Source: Amycolatopsis thermoflava N1165 (GTDB taxonomy: Bacteria; Actinomycetota; Actinomycetes; Mycobacteriales; Pseudonocardiaceae). From it: a stretch of DNA of 64,000 bases. Where the stretch lies: NCBI RefSeq assembly GCF_000473265.1, contig NZ_KI421511.1, positions 1,601,731-1,665,730 on the forward strand, in the 5' to 3' direction. Of this stretch, positions 44,728 through 53,699 are shown piece after piece (within the stretch, counting starts at the first letter, position 1; each line of letters opens with the position of its first letter). The notes under the pieces are model-generated. The model ran no database searches and was not told the DNA's origin. It saw nothing but the letters and a program-made list of their open reading frames with translations. The position numbers were made by a program, and so were the translations under genes.

Positions 44728-46107
44728 TCAGCTGACTCCTTCCGGTTGTGCGGCCCGTTCCCCGGACGCGCGTTCCGCCGCGACGCTGCGCCGGAAGTGC
44801 CTGCACCCGCGCCACAGCAGCAGCACCGTGAGCACGGACGCGAGACCGTAGACAATGGACAGTGACGAGCCGACCATCTTCGGGTCGCCGAACACCCGGT
44901 CGGTGACGAGCGCGACGAGCGTGGTGCCCAGCGCGAGCCCGATCAGGTTCGAGATCAGCAGGAAGATCGCCGACACCTGGGCCCGCATCTGGTTGGGGCT
45001 GAGCACCTGCATCGCGGCGGTCGAGGCCGGCATCGGGAAGGACGCGAAGAACATCGCCACGGCCAGCAGCGCCAGCGACAACCACAGCTGACCGACCTGG
45101 GTGAACGCGACGACCGGGACGGTCATGCCCAGCGCGCCGATCACCCCGGCCCGCATGGCCGCGTCGGTGTGGCCGCGCCGCGCCAGCCGGTCGACCAGCC
45201 AGCCGCCGAAGAGCACGCCGCTGCCGTTGGCCACCAGCACCACCACGCCGAGCAGGTAACCGGCCTGGGTGGAGGTGAGTGAGAACGCGCGGATGTAGAA
45301 CGCCGGCGTCCAGGCCATCATCCCCAGCAGCACCAGCGCGTAGAGCGAGAACCCCAGGTAGTGCGCGGCGAACGTGCGGCGATGCCGCCACAGGAACCCG
45401 ATCACGTGGCGCAGGGCGACCTTCTGCACGCCGCCGTCGGCGTCGCGCCGGAGCCCGCGGCGACGGGGATCGCGGACCGTGAAGAACACCAGCAGCGCCA
45501 GGACGATCCCGGGCAGACCGACGATCAGGAAGGTCAGCTGCCACGCGCGCACCTCGCCGAGCAGCGGCAACGTGACCGCGTCCACCGACTTCAGCAGGTT
45601 GATGACGTACCCGCCGATGATGAACGCGGCGGCCCCGCCGATGAACGACCCGAGCGAATAGATGCCGTAGGCGCGGCCGAGCTTGCTCTTCGGGAACATG
45701 TCGCTGAACATGGAATACGCTGCGGGCGACAGCGCGGCCTCCCCGACGCCGACGCCGATCCGCGCGAGGAACAGGTGCACGAAGTTCTTCGCCAGGCCGG
45801 AGGCCGCGGTCGCCAGGCTCCAGAACGCGACCCCGATCGAGATGATCAGGGGCCGGGAGCGCTTGTCGGCCAGTATCGCGATGGGCAGGCCCATCACCGA
45901 GTAGAGCAGCGAGAACGCCAGCCCGTTGAGCAGGCTGAACTGCGTGTCGGACAGGTGCAGGTCGCGCTTGATCGGCTCGATCATCAGCGACAGGATCTGC
46001 CGGTCGACGAACGAGAAGACGTAGGCGAGCATGCAGATCGCCACCACGTACCACTGGTAACGATAGGATTTCCGCGCTTCGGGCAACAGGTCTTCGTCCA
46101 ACGGCAC
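44728..46107 (-). CDS. MFS transporter, spinster-like
   Basis: 459 residues, twelve helices. The N-terminal YVFSFVDRQILSLMIEPIKRD is characteristic of the spinster-like branch, with the motif A variant LADKRSRPLIISIG and RIGVGVGEAALSPAAYSM in helix 4. It is the first gene of an operon with opine- and 3-hydroxyacyl-CoA-dehydrogenase-like genes. Preceded by a nested inverted repeat and regulon box 2. It probably takes up an organic acid or conjugate handled by those enzymes. Confidence 0.84.
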   Translation of the reverse strand: MPLDEDLLPEARKSYRYQWYVVAICMLAYVFSFVDRQILSLMIEPIKRDLHLSDTQFSLLNGLAFSLLYSVMGLPIAILADKRSRPLIISIGVAFWSLATAASGLAKNFVHLFLARIGVGVGEAALSPAAYSMFSDMFPKSKLGRAYGIYSLGSFIGGAAAFIIGGYVINLLKSVDAVTLPLLGEVRAWQLTFLIVGLPGIVLALLVFFTVRDPRRRGLRRDADGGVQKVALRHVIGFLWRHRRTFAAHYLGFSLYALVLLGMMAWTPAFYIRAFSLTSTQAGYLLGVVVLVANGSGVLFGGWLVDRLARRGHTDAAMRAGVIGALGMTVPVVAFTQVGQLWLSLALLAVAMFFASFPMPASTAAMQVLSPNQMRAQVSAIFLLISNLIGLALGTTLVALVTDRVFGDPKMVGSSLSIVYGLASVLTVLLLWRGCRHFRRSVAAERASGERAAQPEGVS

Positions 46108-46115
46108 GAACGCCT

Positions 46116-46157
46116 CCCGTGATTTCGCCAGCGTTGCTGGAAAACGCTAATCACGGG
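46116..46157. promoter_or_regulatory. Nested inverted repeats upstream of the MFS operon
   Basis: Outer arms CCCGTGAT (46116-46123) and ATCACGGG (46150-46157) enclose CCAGC-GTT-GCTGG (46128-46140). An alternative pairing is AGCGTT/AACGCT (46130-46135, 46143-46148). It lies between regulon box 2 and the MFS start, so it could be an operator or a leader hairpin. Confidence 0.5.
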
Positions 46158-46191
46158 CGGTTCCGGGCGACATTGGGTGTTTCCCTTCGCC

Positions 46192-46210
46192 CGCTGAAGG
46201 ATTCCCCTAC
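46192..46210. promoter_or_regulatory. Regulon box 2, minus-strand GTAGGGGAATCCTTCAGCG
   Basis: 84 nt upstream of the MFS-opine dehydrogenase operon and overlapping the stop codon of the TetR gene. Only one base differs from box 1 near iacA over 19 bp. Confidence 0.65.
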
Positions 46211-46794
46211 GCCAGGCCGTCCAGGAAGGCGTCGATCATCCGGCGCTGCAGGTCCGGCGTGGTCGTGCCGGGGGTGAGCAGCGCCAGCGCCTGCACGCCG
46301 TTGAGCATGGCGAGCAACTGTTCGACGACGACCTCGTCCGGCACGGGCGTACGGACCTCGCCCGCGGCGCGCGCGTCGCGGAGGAACCCGCCGATCCGCT
46401 CGCGCCAGGCGGCCATCGCGGCGTCGTAGACCGACTCCAGTTCGGCGTCGGCGAGCGCGCGCTGCCAGAACGGCAGCACGACGCGGGCCTCCTGCCGGGT
46501 GACGTCCTCGACCGGCATGACCTCGTGGCAGAACACGCGCAGCGCGGCCAGCCCGGTCGCGTCGCCGAGCCGGTCCCGCACGCGGGCGTCGGTGTTGTCG
46601 ACCACGCGGGTGAAGGCCGTGCGGATGACGGCGTTCTTGCCGGGGAAGTAGTGCTTGAGCGCGCCGTTGGCCATGCCCATCTCGTCGGCGATGGCCCGCA
46701 TGGTGGCCGCGTCGATGCCCCGCTCGGCGATCACCCGCCACGCGGCGTTGGCGATCTCCGCGCGGCGCTGGGCGTGGTCGACCTGCTTCGGCAT
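46207..46794 (-). CDS. TetR-family regulator
   Basis: 195 residues. The helix-turn-helix is [20 protein letters not shown], followed by [17 protein letters not shown]. The C-terminal domain is of the TetR_C_6-like kind. It is divergent from the copper amine oxidase (83 bp gap) and upstream of the MFS operon in the same orientation, so it may control either. No clear palindrome is visible in the divergent gap. Confidence 0.85.
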   Translation of the reverse strand: MPKQVDHAQRRAEIANAAWRVIAERGIDAATMRAIADEMGMANGALKHYFPGKNAVIRTAFTRVVDNTDARVRDRLGDATGLAALRVFCHEVMPVEDVTRQEARVVLPFWQRALADAELESVYDAAMAAWRERIGGFLRDARAAGEVRTPVPDEVVVEQLLAMLNGVQALALLTPGTTTPDLQRRMIDAFLDGLA

Positions 46795-46877
46795 GCCTTC
46801 ACGGTAACGGGCTCTTGCGTTCGCGGCGACGATGCCTCACCCTTTCGTCTACAAGTGGAGAAAAAAGGAGCCCGACG

Positions 46878-48752
46878 ATGCCTCCGCACCCGCTCGACCC
46901 GTTGACGGCCGACGAGATCACCACCGCCCGCCGCGTCCTCGCCGACGCCGGCCTCTTCCCGGACAGCGCCCGGGTCGTCTACCTGGGCCTCGAAGAACCC
47001 GCCAAGGACACCGACCGGTCCGAGCGCGTGGCGCGGGTCCTCCTGCACGACGTCACCGGCGGCCAGGACGTGCTGGTGTCGCTCACCGCGGAGTCCGTCG
47101 TCGCGCGGCGCGCCCTCGACCCGGCCGTGGACGGGCAGCTGCCCGTGCTGGACGAGGAGTTCGCCCTGGTCGAGGAGGTGCTCGCCAAGGACGAGCGGTG
47201 GCTGGCGGCGCTGGCCGCCCGCGACCTGGACGTGGCGAAGGTGCGGGTCGCGCCGCTGTCGGCCGGGGTGTTCGACTACCCGGAGGAGACCGGGCGGCGC
47301 ATCCTCCGCGGCCTGGCGTTCGTGCAGGAACACCCTGGGGACCACGCGTGGGCGCACCCGGTCGACGGGCTCGTCGGGTTCGTCGACGTCCTGGCCCGCG
47401 AGGTCACCCGGGTGATCGACCTCGGCCCGGTGCCGATCCCGGCCGAACCGGGCAACTTCGACGACCCCGCCGTCACCGGTCCACTTCGGACCTCCCAGAA
47501 GCCACTGGAGATCACGCAACCGGACGGTCCCAGCTTCACCCTCGACGGGCACCTGCTGCGGTGGGAGAACTGGTCGCTGCGGATCGGCTTCGACGCCCGC
47601 GAAGGCCTTGTCCTGCACGAGATCTCGTTCCGCGACGGCGACCGGGACCGGCCGATCGTGCACCGGGCCTCGATCTCGGAAATGGTCGTGCCCTACGCCG
47701 ACCCCTCCCCCGTCCGCTCGTGGCAGAACTACTTCGACACCGGCGAGTACCTCATCGGCCGCTACGCCAACGCGCTCGAACTCGGCTGCGACTGCCTCGG
47801 TGAGATCACCTACCTGGACGCGGTGATCGCCGACGAGTTCGGCCACCCCCGCGTGCTGCCCAACGCGATCTGCCTGCACGAGGAGGACTACGGGATCCTC
47901 TGGAAGCACACCGACCTGTGGGCGGGCTCGGCGGAGACCCGCCGCCAGCGCCGCATGGTGATCTCGTTCTTCACCACGATCGGCAACTACGACTACGGCT
48001 TCTACTGGTACCTCTACCTGGACGGCACGATCGAGTGCGAGGCCAAGGCCACCGGCGTCGTGTTCACCTCCGCCTACCCCGGCAAGGGCTACCCCTACGC
48101 CTCCGAACTCGCGCCCGGCCTCGGCGCCCCGTACCACCAGCACCTGTTCAGCGCGCGGCTGGACATGGCCGTGGACGGGCCGTCGAACCTGGTCGAAGAG
48201 GTCGACGTGGAGCGGGTGCCGATCGGGCCGGACAACCCGCGCGGCAACGCCTTCACGCTCCGCAAGACGCCGCTGCGGAAGGAATCCGAAGCGCAGCGGC
48301 TCGCCGACAACCGGCGCGGCCGGGTCTGGCACATCACCAACCCGGAGTCCCGCAACCGCCTCGGCGACCCCGTCGCCTACGCACTCGTCCCGGAAGGCAA
48401 CCCGGAACTGCTCGCCGACGACGCGTCGTCCATCCATGCCCGCGCCACGTTCGCCACCAAGCACCTCTGGGTCACCCGCTACGACCCCGCGCAGCGCTAC
48501 GCGGCAGGCGACTTCGTCAACCAGCACCCCGGTGGCGCCGGGCTGCCCGCCTACGTGGCCGGTGACCGCGACCTCGACGGGCAGGACCTCGTCGTGTGGC
48601 ACACCTTCGGCCTCACGCACTTCCCCCGCCCGGAGGACTGGCCGATCATGCCGGTCGACTACACCGGCTTCAAGCTCAAACCGGTCGGGTTCTTCGACCG
48701 CAACCCCGCCCTCGACGTGCCGCGGGCCCGCGGATCACACTGCTGCGACTGA
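46878..48752 (+). CDS. Copper-containing primary-amine oxidase
   Basis: 624 residues, in line with the bacterial family. The topaquinone precursor Tyr is near residue 371 in [14 protein letters not shown] (N-Y-D/E-Y). The copper ligands include the H-x-H in [14 protein letters not shown] catalytic-base Asp region, [20 protein letters not shown], lies upstream. It oxidises primary amines to aldehydes, giving ammonia and H2O2; tyramine, phenethylamine and tryptamine are possible substrates. No signal peptide. The ATG at 46878 follows AAAAAAGGAG. Cotranscribed with an amidohydrolase. Confidence 0.93.
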   Translation: MPPHPLDPLTADEITTARRVLADAGLFPDSARVVYLGLEEPAKDTDRSERVARVLLHDVTGGQDVLVSLTAESVVARRALDPAVDGQLPVLDEEFALVEEVLAKDERWLAALAARDLDVAKVRVAPLSAGVFDYPEETGRRILRGLAFVQEHPGDHAWAHPVDGLVGFVDVLAREVTRVIDLGPVPIPAEPGNFDDPAVTGPLRTSQKPLEITQPDGPSFTLDGHLLRWENWSLRIGFDAREGLVLHEISFRDGDRDRPIVHRASISEMVVPYADPSPVRSWQNYFDTGEYLIGRYANALELGCDCLGEITYLDAVIADEFGHPRVLPNAICLHEEDYGILWKHTDLWAGSAETRRQRRMVISFFTTIGNYDYGFYWYLYLDGTIECEAKATGVVFTSAYPGKGYPYASELAPGLGAPYHQHLFSARLDMAVDGPSNLVEEVDVERVPIGPDNPRGNAFTLRKTPLRKESEAQRLADNRRGRVWHITNPESRNRLGDPVAYALVPEGNPELLADDASSIHARATFATKHLWVTRYDPAQRYAAGDFVNQHPGGAGLPAYVAGDRDLDGQDLVVWHTFGLTHFPRPEDWPIMPVDYTGFKLKPVGFFDRNPALDVPRARGSHCCD

Positions 48753-48766
48753 GTGGAGGAATTCCC

Positions 48767-50359
48767 GTGTCCGTCCAGATCCACCGCGACGCCCGCATCC
48801 GCACGCTCGACCCGGCGCGGCCGCAAGCCTCGGTCCTCGTCGTCACCGACGGGGTGATCACCGCCGTCGGCGACGAGGAGCTGCTGTCGGCTCACGACGG
48901 CGGTGATCACTCCGTCGTCGACCACGGCGGCGCGTTCCTGATGCCCGCGCTCGCCGACGTCCACAACCACCACCTGACCGCAGGCCGCGCCGACCTGTTC
49001 GAGCTGCAGTTCGACGGCACCGAGGACCTGCCCGGCCTGCTGAGCGCCATCCGGAAGTGGTCGGCGGAGCTGCCGCCGGACGGGTGGGTGGTCGGCGGCG
49101 GGTGGGGCAGCACGCTCATCCCGAAGTTGTCCACACCGGACGCTCTGGCTGCGCTCGACGAGGCCTGCGGCGGACGGCCGGTGCTGCTGCGCGACGACAG
49201 CTGCCACAACCGCTGGGTGTCCTCCGCCGCGCTGGCACGCGCGGGAATTTCGGCGGACAGCGGGCTGCTCATCGAGTCCGCCCTGATCCCGGTCGAGCGG
49301 GCGTACGCGGCGTCGGCGCCGTCCGATGTGGAGCAGGACGCCCGGGCTTCCCTGCGGGGCATCGAGATCCTGCACTCGTTCGGGATCACCGCCTTCCAGG
49401 ACGCCGCCGCGTCGCTGCCGATGCTGCGGGCGCTCAGGCACCTCGACGACACCGGGCGGCTGGACGCCTGGGTGGTGACGTCGTTGCAGGTCAACGATCA
49501 GATCTTCGGCACGCACCCGCTCGGGCAGGACCTCATCGACCTGCGGGAGGACTACCGCAGTGCCCACCACCGGCCGGACTTCGTCAAGATCTTCCTCGAC
49601 GGGGTGCCGACGTCGAAGACCGCCGCGTTCCTGCGCCCGTACCTGCCCGACGACGTGCACGGGCCGTCCTGGCGCGGCGAGACCACGATGACCGCCGACG
49701 AGCTGACCGGCTGGCTGCTGCGGGTGGCCGGGCAGGGCATGTCGGCGAAGATCCACTGCACCGGGGACGCGTCGGTGCGGATGACGCTGGACGCCGTGGC
49801 CGCGGTGCGCGCCGCCGGGCACGATGACGCGAAGTTCCACATCGCGCACGGGCAGTACGTCGCCGAGGAGGACGTGCCGCGCCTGGCCGAACTCGGGGTG
49901 ACCGCGGACCTGTCGCCCGCGCTGTGGTTCCCGGGCGTCATCTTCGACGCGATCTGCGCGTGCGTGCCGCGGGAGCGGGCGGAGAAGCTGCACCCGAACC
50001 GGAACCTGGTCGACGCCGGGGTGCTGATCGCCGGCGGCTCGGACTGGCCGGTGGTGCCCTCGCCGGACCCGTGGCCGGGCATCCAGGGACTGGTGACGCG
50101 GGCCGACCCGACGGGCACGTATCCCGGCGAGCTGTGGCCGGAGCAGGCGCTCACCCTCGACGAGGCCCTGCACGCGTACACGCTGGGCGCGGCGCGCGCA
50201 ATGGGCGTCGACGACGTCACCGGTTCGCTGGTGGCGGGCAAGTCGGCCGATTTCGTGGTGCTCGACCGCGATCCGTTCGCCGTGCCCGCCGACCAGCTGG
50301 CCGGCACGCGGGCCGAGCAGACGTGGTTCGCGGGCCGCCGGGTGTACCAGCGCCGGTAG
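48767..50359 (+). CDS. YtcJ-like amidohydrolase
   Basis: 530 residues from a GTG start with GTGGAGGA upstream. It has the composite beta-barrel N terminus IRTLDPARPQASVLVV, metal site ADVHNHHLTAG (near residues 62-72), a second-metal region KIHCTGDASVRM, FHIAHGQYV and the final Asp in IAGGSDWPVVPSP. YtcJ/NfdA-like enzymes hydrolyse amide bonds, including N-substituted formamides. It lies 14 nt after the copper amine oxidase, so it probably acts in the same catabolic route. Confidence 0.86.
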   Translation: MSVQIHRDARIRTLDPARPQASVLVVTDGVITAVGDEELLSAHDGGDHSVVDHGGAFLMPALADVHNHHLTAGRADLFELQFDGTEDLPGLLSAIRKWSAELPPDGWVVGGGWGSTLIPKLSTPDALAALDEACGGRPVLLRDDSCHNRWVSSAALARAGISADSGLLIESALIPVERAYAASAPSDVEQDARASLRGIEILHSFGITAFQDAAASLPMLRALRHLDDTGRLDAWVVTSLQVNDQIFGTHPLGQDLIDLREDYRSAHHRPDFVKIFLDGVPTSKTAAFLRPYLPDDVHGPSWRGETTMTADELTGWLLRVAGQGMSAKIHCTGDASVRMTLDAVAAVRAAGHDDAKFHIAHGQYVAEEDVPRLAELGVTADLSPALWFPGVIFDAICACVPRERAEKLHPNRNLVDAGVLIAGGSDWPVVPSPDPWPGIQGLVTRADPTGTYPGELWPEQALTLDEALHAYTLGAARAMGVDDVTGSLVAGKSADFVVLDRDPFAVPADQLAGTRAEQTWFAGRRVYQRR

Positions 50360-50368
50360 GGTGGCGTG

Positions 50369-51043
50369 ATGGTGGCGGAGGTGATGGCCGAGCTGGCCGC
50401 GCTGGAGGACCCGAAGGCGCGGGCGGTCAACGAGAAGCACGGTGACGACCACGGTGTGAACCTGGGCAAGCTGCGCGCGATCGCCAAGCGGCTGAAGACG
50501 CAGCACGACCTGGCGCGCGAGCTGTGGGCGACGGGCGACACCGCCGCGCGGCTGCTGGCGCTGCTGATCTGCCGCCCGAAGGCGTTCGAGCGCGCCGAGC
50601 TGGACACGATGCTGCGCGAGGCGCGGGCGCCGAAGGTGCACGACTGGCTCGTGAACTACGTGGTGAAGAAGAGCCCGCACGCGGAGGACCTGCGGCTGGC
50701 CTGGCTCGCCGACGCGGACCCGGTCGTCGCGAGCGCCGGGTGGGCGCTGACGACCGACCGCGCCGCGAAGCGGCCCGAGGGGCTCGACCTGGGGAAGCTG
50801 CTGGAGGTCATCGAGGCGGAGATGAAGGACGCCCCGGACCGCCTCCAGTGGGCGATGAACCACTGCCTGGCGCAGATCGGGATCTCCCACGCGGCGCACC
50901 GGGACCGGGCCATCGGCATCGGCGAGCGCCTCGAGGTGCTCAAGGACTACCCCACCCCACCGAACTGCACATCCCCCTACGCACCGGTGTGGATCACCGA
51001 AATGGTGCGACGACAGGAAGGCACCGCGGCCAACCCGGCATGA
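50369..51043 (+). CDS. DNA alkylation repair (AlkD-like) HEAT-repeat protein
   Basis: 224 residues, all-helical. The N terminus LGKLRAIAKRLKTQHDLARE and following WATGDTAARLLALLICRP match the AlkD/HEAT-like glycosylase fold that excises alkylated purines without base flipping. Assignment by pattern; an unrelated HEAT-like role is possible. The 3' coding part is duplicated downstream with exactly 240 bp period (51071-51256). The protein C terminus EGTAANPA follows the point where the copies stop matching. Confidence 0.75.
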   Translation: MVAEVMAELAALEDPKARAVNEKHGDDHGVNLGKLRAIAKRLKTQHDLARELWATGDTAARLLALLICRPKAFERAELDTMLREARAPKVHDWLVNYVVKKSPHAEDLRLAWLADADPVVASAGWALTTDRAAKRPEGLDLGKLLEVIEAEMKDAPDRLQWAMNHCLAQIGISHAAHRDRAIGIGERLEVLKDYPTPPNCTSPYAPVWITEMVRRQEGTAANPA

Positions 51044-51070
51044 AACCGCGGGGCGGTAGCCAGGCCGAGC

Positions 51071-51268
51071 CGCCCCGACCGCCTCCAGCAGGCGATCAAC
51101 CACTGCCTGGCGCAAATCGGGATCTCCCACCCGGAGCACCGGGACCGGGCCATTCGCATCGGCGAGCGCCTCGAGGTGCTCAAGGACTACCCCACCCCAC
51201 CGAACTGCACATCCCCCTACGCACCGGTGTGGATCACCGAAATGGTGCGACGACAGGCGACTGGGTGA
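51071..51268 (+). pseudogene. Tandem remnant of the AlkD-like gene 3' end
   Basis: About 186 bp repeat the end of the preceding gene at 240 bp distance (50831-51016 versus 51071-51256). The last 76 bp are identical, the first half has several substitutions. The copy is in frame to a TGA at 51266-51268 but has no start or upstream part, so it is a decayed fragment. Confidence 0.85.
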
Positions 51269-51300
51269 CCAGAACGCGACGGCACCAGCCGCCCCGGCTC

Positions 51301-51508
51301 GCGCGCGCTCGGCAAGTCACCCGGGAACCCCACCTTCACGCGGCGATCAGCGCCGGCACCAACCGCTCCAGCTCAGCTAGCGCGGCGGCCACCGCGGCGT
51401 CGCCGCGCGCGCTCGGCAAGTCACCCGGGAACCCCACCTTCACGCGGCGATCAGCGCCGGCACCAACCCCTCCAGCTCCGCCAGGGCTGCGGCCACCGCG
51501 GCGTCGCC
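51301..51508. repeat. 104-bp tandem duplication at the LysR gene 3' end
   Basis: Units at 51301-51404 and 51405-51508. The first 60 bp or so of each are nearly identical and include the stop codon and last codons of the LysR gene (LVPALIAA-stop) read on the minus strand. The real gene ends in the second unit (51440); the first is a vestigial extra 3' end. Confidence 0.85.
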
Positions 51509-52348
51509 GCGCGCGCCCGGCCGCGTCACCGTCAGGATCTTCCGCCGCGGCTCCTCCGCGCACGTCAGCCGGACCACCGGGGCGGTCTCCGGGACCCGGG
51601 CCAGCCTCGGCACCAGCGCCACCCCCAGCCCGTGCGCCACCAGGGCGATCGTCGCCTCCCAGTTGACCGCGTCGTGGGCGACCGGTGGGGTGAAACCGGC
51701 CGCGCCGCAGGCGGAGAGCACGTGGGTGCGGCACGTGCACGGCGCGCCGGGCACGATCCACGGCTCGTCCGCGGCCTCGGCGAGCTCCACCCGCTCCCGG
51801 GCCGCGAGCCGGTGGCCCGCCGGGACCAGCAGGTCGAACGGGTCGTCCAGCAACGGCCGCTGGTCGAACCGGGCCCGGTCGCGGGGCGGCTCGTCCGGTT
51901 TGGCCTCCACCACCGCCAGGTCTGCGTCGCCGTCGAACAGCAGGTCGAAGCAGTCCGCGGCCTCGGCCTCGCGGATCCGCGGGGTCAGCCGCGGGTGACG
52001 GGCGGCGAGCGCGGCGGCGGCCGGGGCGAGCAGCGCGCTCACCGCGCCCGGGAACCCGGCCAGCCGCAGCAGCCCGGCGGGCTGGTCGTCGTCGGCGCGC
52101 AGGTCCCGCTCCGCCACCTCCCAGCGCGCCTGGATCTCGTCCGCGTGCGCCAGGAGCCGTTGCGCCGCCGGCGTGAGCCGCACCCGGCGGCCGTGGGGTT
52201 CGAGCAGCGCCACCCCGAGCTCCCGCCCCAGCTGGCGGATCTGCTGCGACGCGGCCGACGGGGTGAAGTGCAGGGCCTCCGCCGCCGCCCGCACGGTGCC
52301 GTAGTGGTCCACCGCGCGGAGCACGTGAAGCCGCCGCAAGTCAATCAT
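51440..52348 (-). CDS. LysR-family regulator
   Basis: 302 residues. The N-terminal winged helix is LRRLHVLRAVDHYGTVRAAA, then ALHFTPSAASQQIRQLGREL, the classical LysR recognition region. The substrate-binding domain follows (LVEAADEPWIVPGAPC region, ALVAHGLGVALVPRLA). It diverges from the micropeptide/CynX-like transporter operon, which it most likely activates. Confidence 0.9.
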   Translation of the reverse strand: MIDLRRLHVLRAVDHYGTVRAAAEALHFTPSAASQQIRQLGRELGVALLEPHGRRVRLTPAAQRLLAHADEIQARWEVAERDLRADDDQPAGLLRLAGFPGAVSALLAPAAAALAARHPRLTPRIREAEAADCFDLLFDGDADLAVVEAKPDEPPRDRARFDQRPLLDDPFDLLVPAGHRLAARERVELAEAADEPWIVPGAPCTCRTHVLSACGAAGFTPPVAHDAVNWEATIALVAHGLGVALVPRLARVPETAPVVRLTCAEEPRRKILTVTRPGARGDAAVAAALAELEGLVPALIAA

Positions 52349-52434
52349 GTAGCTGATTCTTCACGGTCATGTCCGGAAACACAACCTGGACCTACCCGGT
52401 CCGGCGACGCACGCTGGAACCAGGAGGTGCCCGC

Positions 52435-52524
52435 ATGATCACCGTGTGGCTGTCGTTGTTCGCCGAAACCGTGGTGGCGACCGGAATCGCCGCCGCGCTC
52501 GTCCGCTGGTCCGCCCGCCGGTGA
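52435..52524 (+). CDS. 29-residue membrane micropeptide
   Basis: ATG at 52435 with CAGGAGGTG eight bases upstream. The peptide has one hydrophobic helix (VWLSLFAETVVATGIAAALV) and a basic tail WSARR. The TGA stop overlaps the GTG start of the next gene (GTGA). A strong ribosome site and coupled stop/start favour a real gene, either a leader for coupling or a small membrane partner of the transporter. Confidence 0.6.
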   Translation: MITVWLSLFAETVVATGIAAALVRWSARR

Positions 52525-53699
52525 GGGCGATCTGGCTGGTGGTCGGCCTGGTGCTGCTGGCCCTCAACCTGCGCGCGGCCATCACCGGCGTCCCGCCGGT
52601 GCTCGGCGAGCTGCGGGAGGAGTTCGGCCTCACCGGCGTCGAGGTCAGCGTGCTCACCACCCTGCCGGAGCTGTGCGTGGGCCTCTTCTCCGCGCTCGCG
52701 CCCGCGCTGGCCCGCCGGATCGGCACCGAGGCGGCGATCACCGCGGCGCTCGTGGTGCTCACCGCCGGGCTCCTGCTGCGCGCGGTCCCCGGCCGGGCGG
52801 CATTGTTCGCCGGAACCGTGATGGCCGGAGCCGGGGTCGCCACCGGCAACGTGCTGGTGCCCGCGGTCGTCAAGCACGCCTTCCCCGGCCGCGCGGGCAC
52901 GTTCACCGGCCTGGCGATGATGCTGATGTCGGTCAGCGGCGCGGCCGCCGCGGGCCTGGCGGTGCCGCTGGAGCAGGCGGGCGGCTGGCGGCTCGCGCTC
53001 GTCGCGTGGGCGGTCCCGGCGCTCGTCGCGGCGCTCGCGTGGGGCCCGCTCACCCGCCGGCGCACGGCCGAACCCGTTCAGCAGGCCGCCGGCTCGCTGC
53101 TGCGCGAACCGCTGGCCTGGTCGGTGATGGTCTTCATGGGCATGGCGTCGCTGATGTTCTACACGCTGACGTCGTGGCTGCCGCAGATCATGCGCGAGCA
53201 CGGGTTCCCGGCCGCCACCGCGGGCACGATGAACTCGGTCATCATCGTCATCGGCATCCCGCTCGGGTTCGCCGTGCCGGTCGTCGCCGCGCGGATGCGG
53301 GACCAGCGCCCGCTCGTCCTCGCGGTGGCCGCGCTGATGGTCCTCGGCCTCGGCGGCCTGCTGCTGGCGCCCGGGGCGGGCTGGCTGTGGACCGCGGTGT
53401 TCGGCATCGCCACCGGCAGCGCGTTCCCGCTCGCCCTCACCCTCCTCAACCTGCGGTCCCCCACGGCCGCGATCACCGCGCGGCTGTCCGGCATGGCCCA
53501 GTCCGGCGGCTACCTCCTCGCCGCCACCGGCCCGCTGACCTTCGGCCTGCTGCACACCGCGACCGGTGGCTGGCACGCCTCGATCTGGCTGCTGCTCCTG
53601 CTGGTCGTGCCCGAGCTGGTGTGCGGGCTCGCCGCCGCGCGCCCCGGCCTGCTGCGGCCGGCGGAGCCGGTGGTCACCTCCGCCGCGCCACTGTCCTGA
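52521..53699 (+). CDS. CynX/NimT-family MFS transporter
   Basis: 392 residues from GTG at 52521, twelve predicted helices. The N terminus is VVGLVLLALNLRAAITGVPP, the L-R-x-A-I-T-G-V pattern of the CynX/NimT group, and RLSGMAQSGGYLLAATGP lies in helix 10. The group takes up cyanate, 2-nitroimidazole and other small anions; substrate unknown. An earlier in-frame Met at 52446 lies inside the micropeptide gene and has no ribosome site. Confidence 0.83.
   Translation: MRAIWLVVGLVLLALNLRAAITGVPPVLGELREEFGLTGVEVSVLTTLPELCVGLFSALAPALARRIGTEAAITAALVVLTAGLLLRAVPGRAALFAGTVMAGAGVATGNVLVPAVVKHAFPGRAGTFTGLAMMLMSVSGAAAAGLAVPLEQAGGWRLALVAWAVPALVAALAWGPLTRRRTAEPVQQAAGSLLREPLAWSVMVFMGMASLMFYTLTSWLPQIMREHGFPAATAGTMNSVIIVIGIPLGFAVPVVAARMRDQRPLVLAVAALMVLGLGGLLLAPGAGWLWTAVFGIATGSAFPLALTLLNLRSPTAAITARLSGMAQSGGYLLAATGPLTFGLLHTATGGWHASIWLLLLLVVPELVCGLAAARPGLLRPAEPVVTSAAPLS

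Noticed and set aside
51336..51761. Second LysR-related gene on the minus strand
   Set aside because: It is an out-of-frame reading of the LysR gene joined to the duplicated 3' end unit and has no helix-turn-helix.
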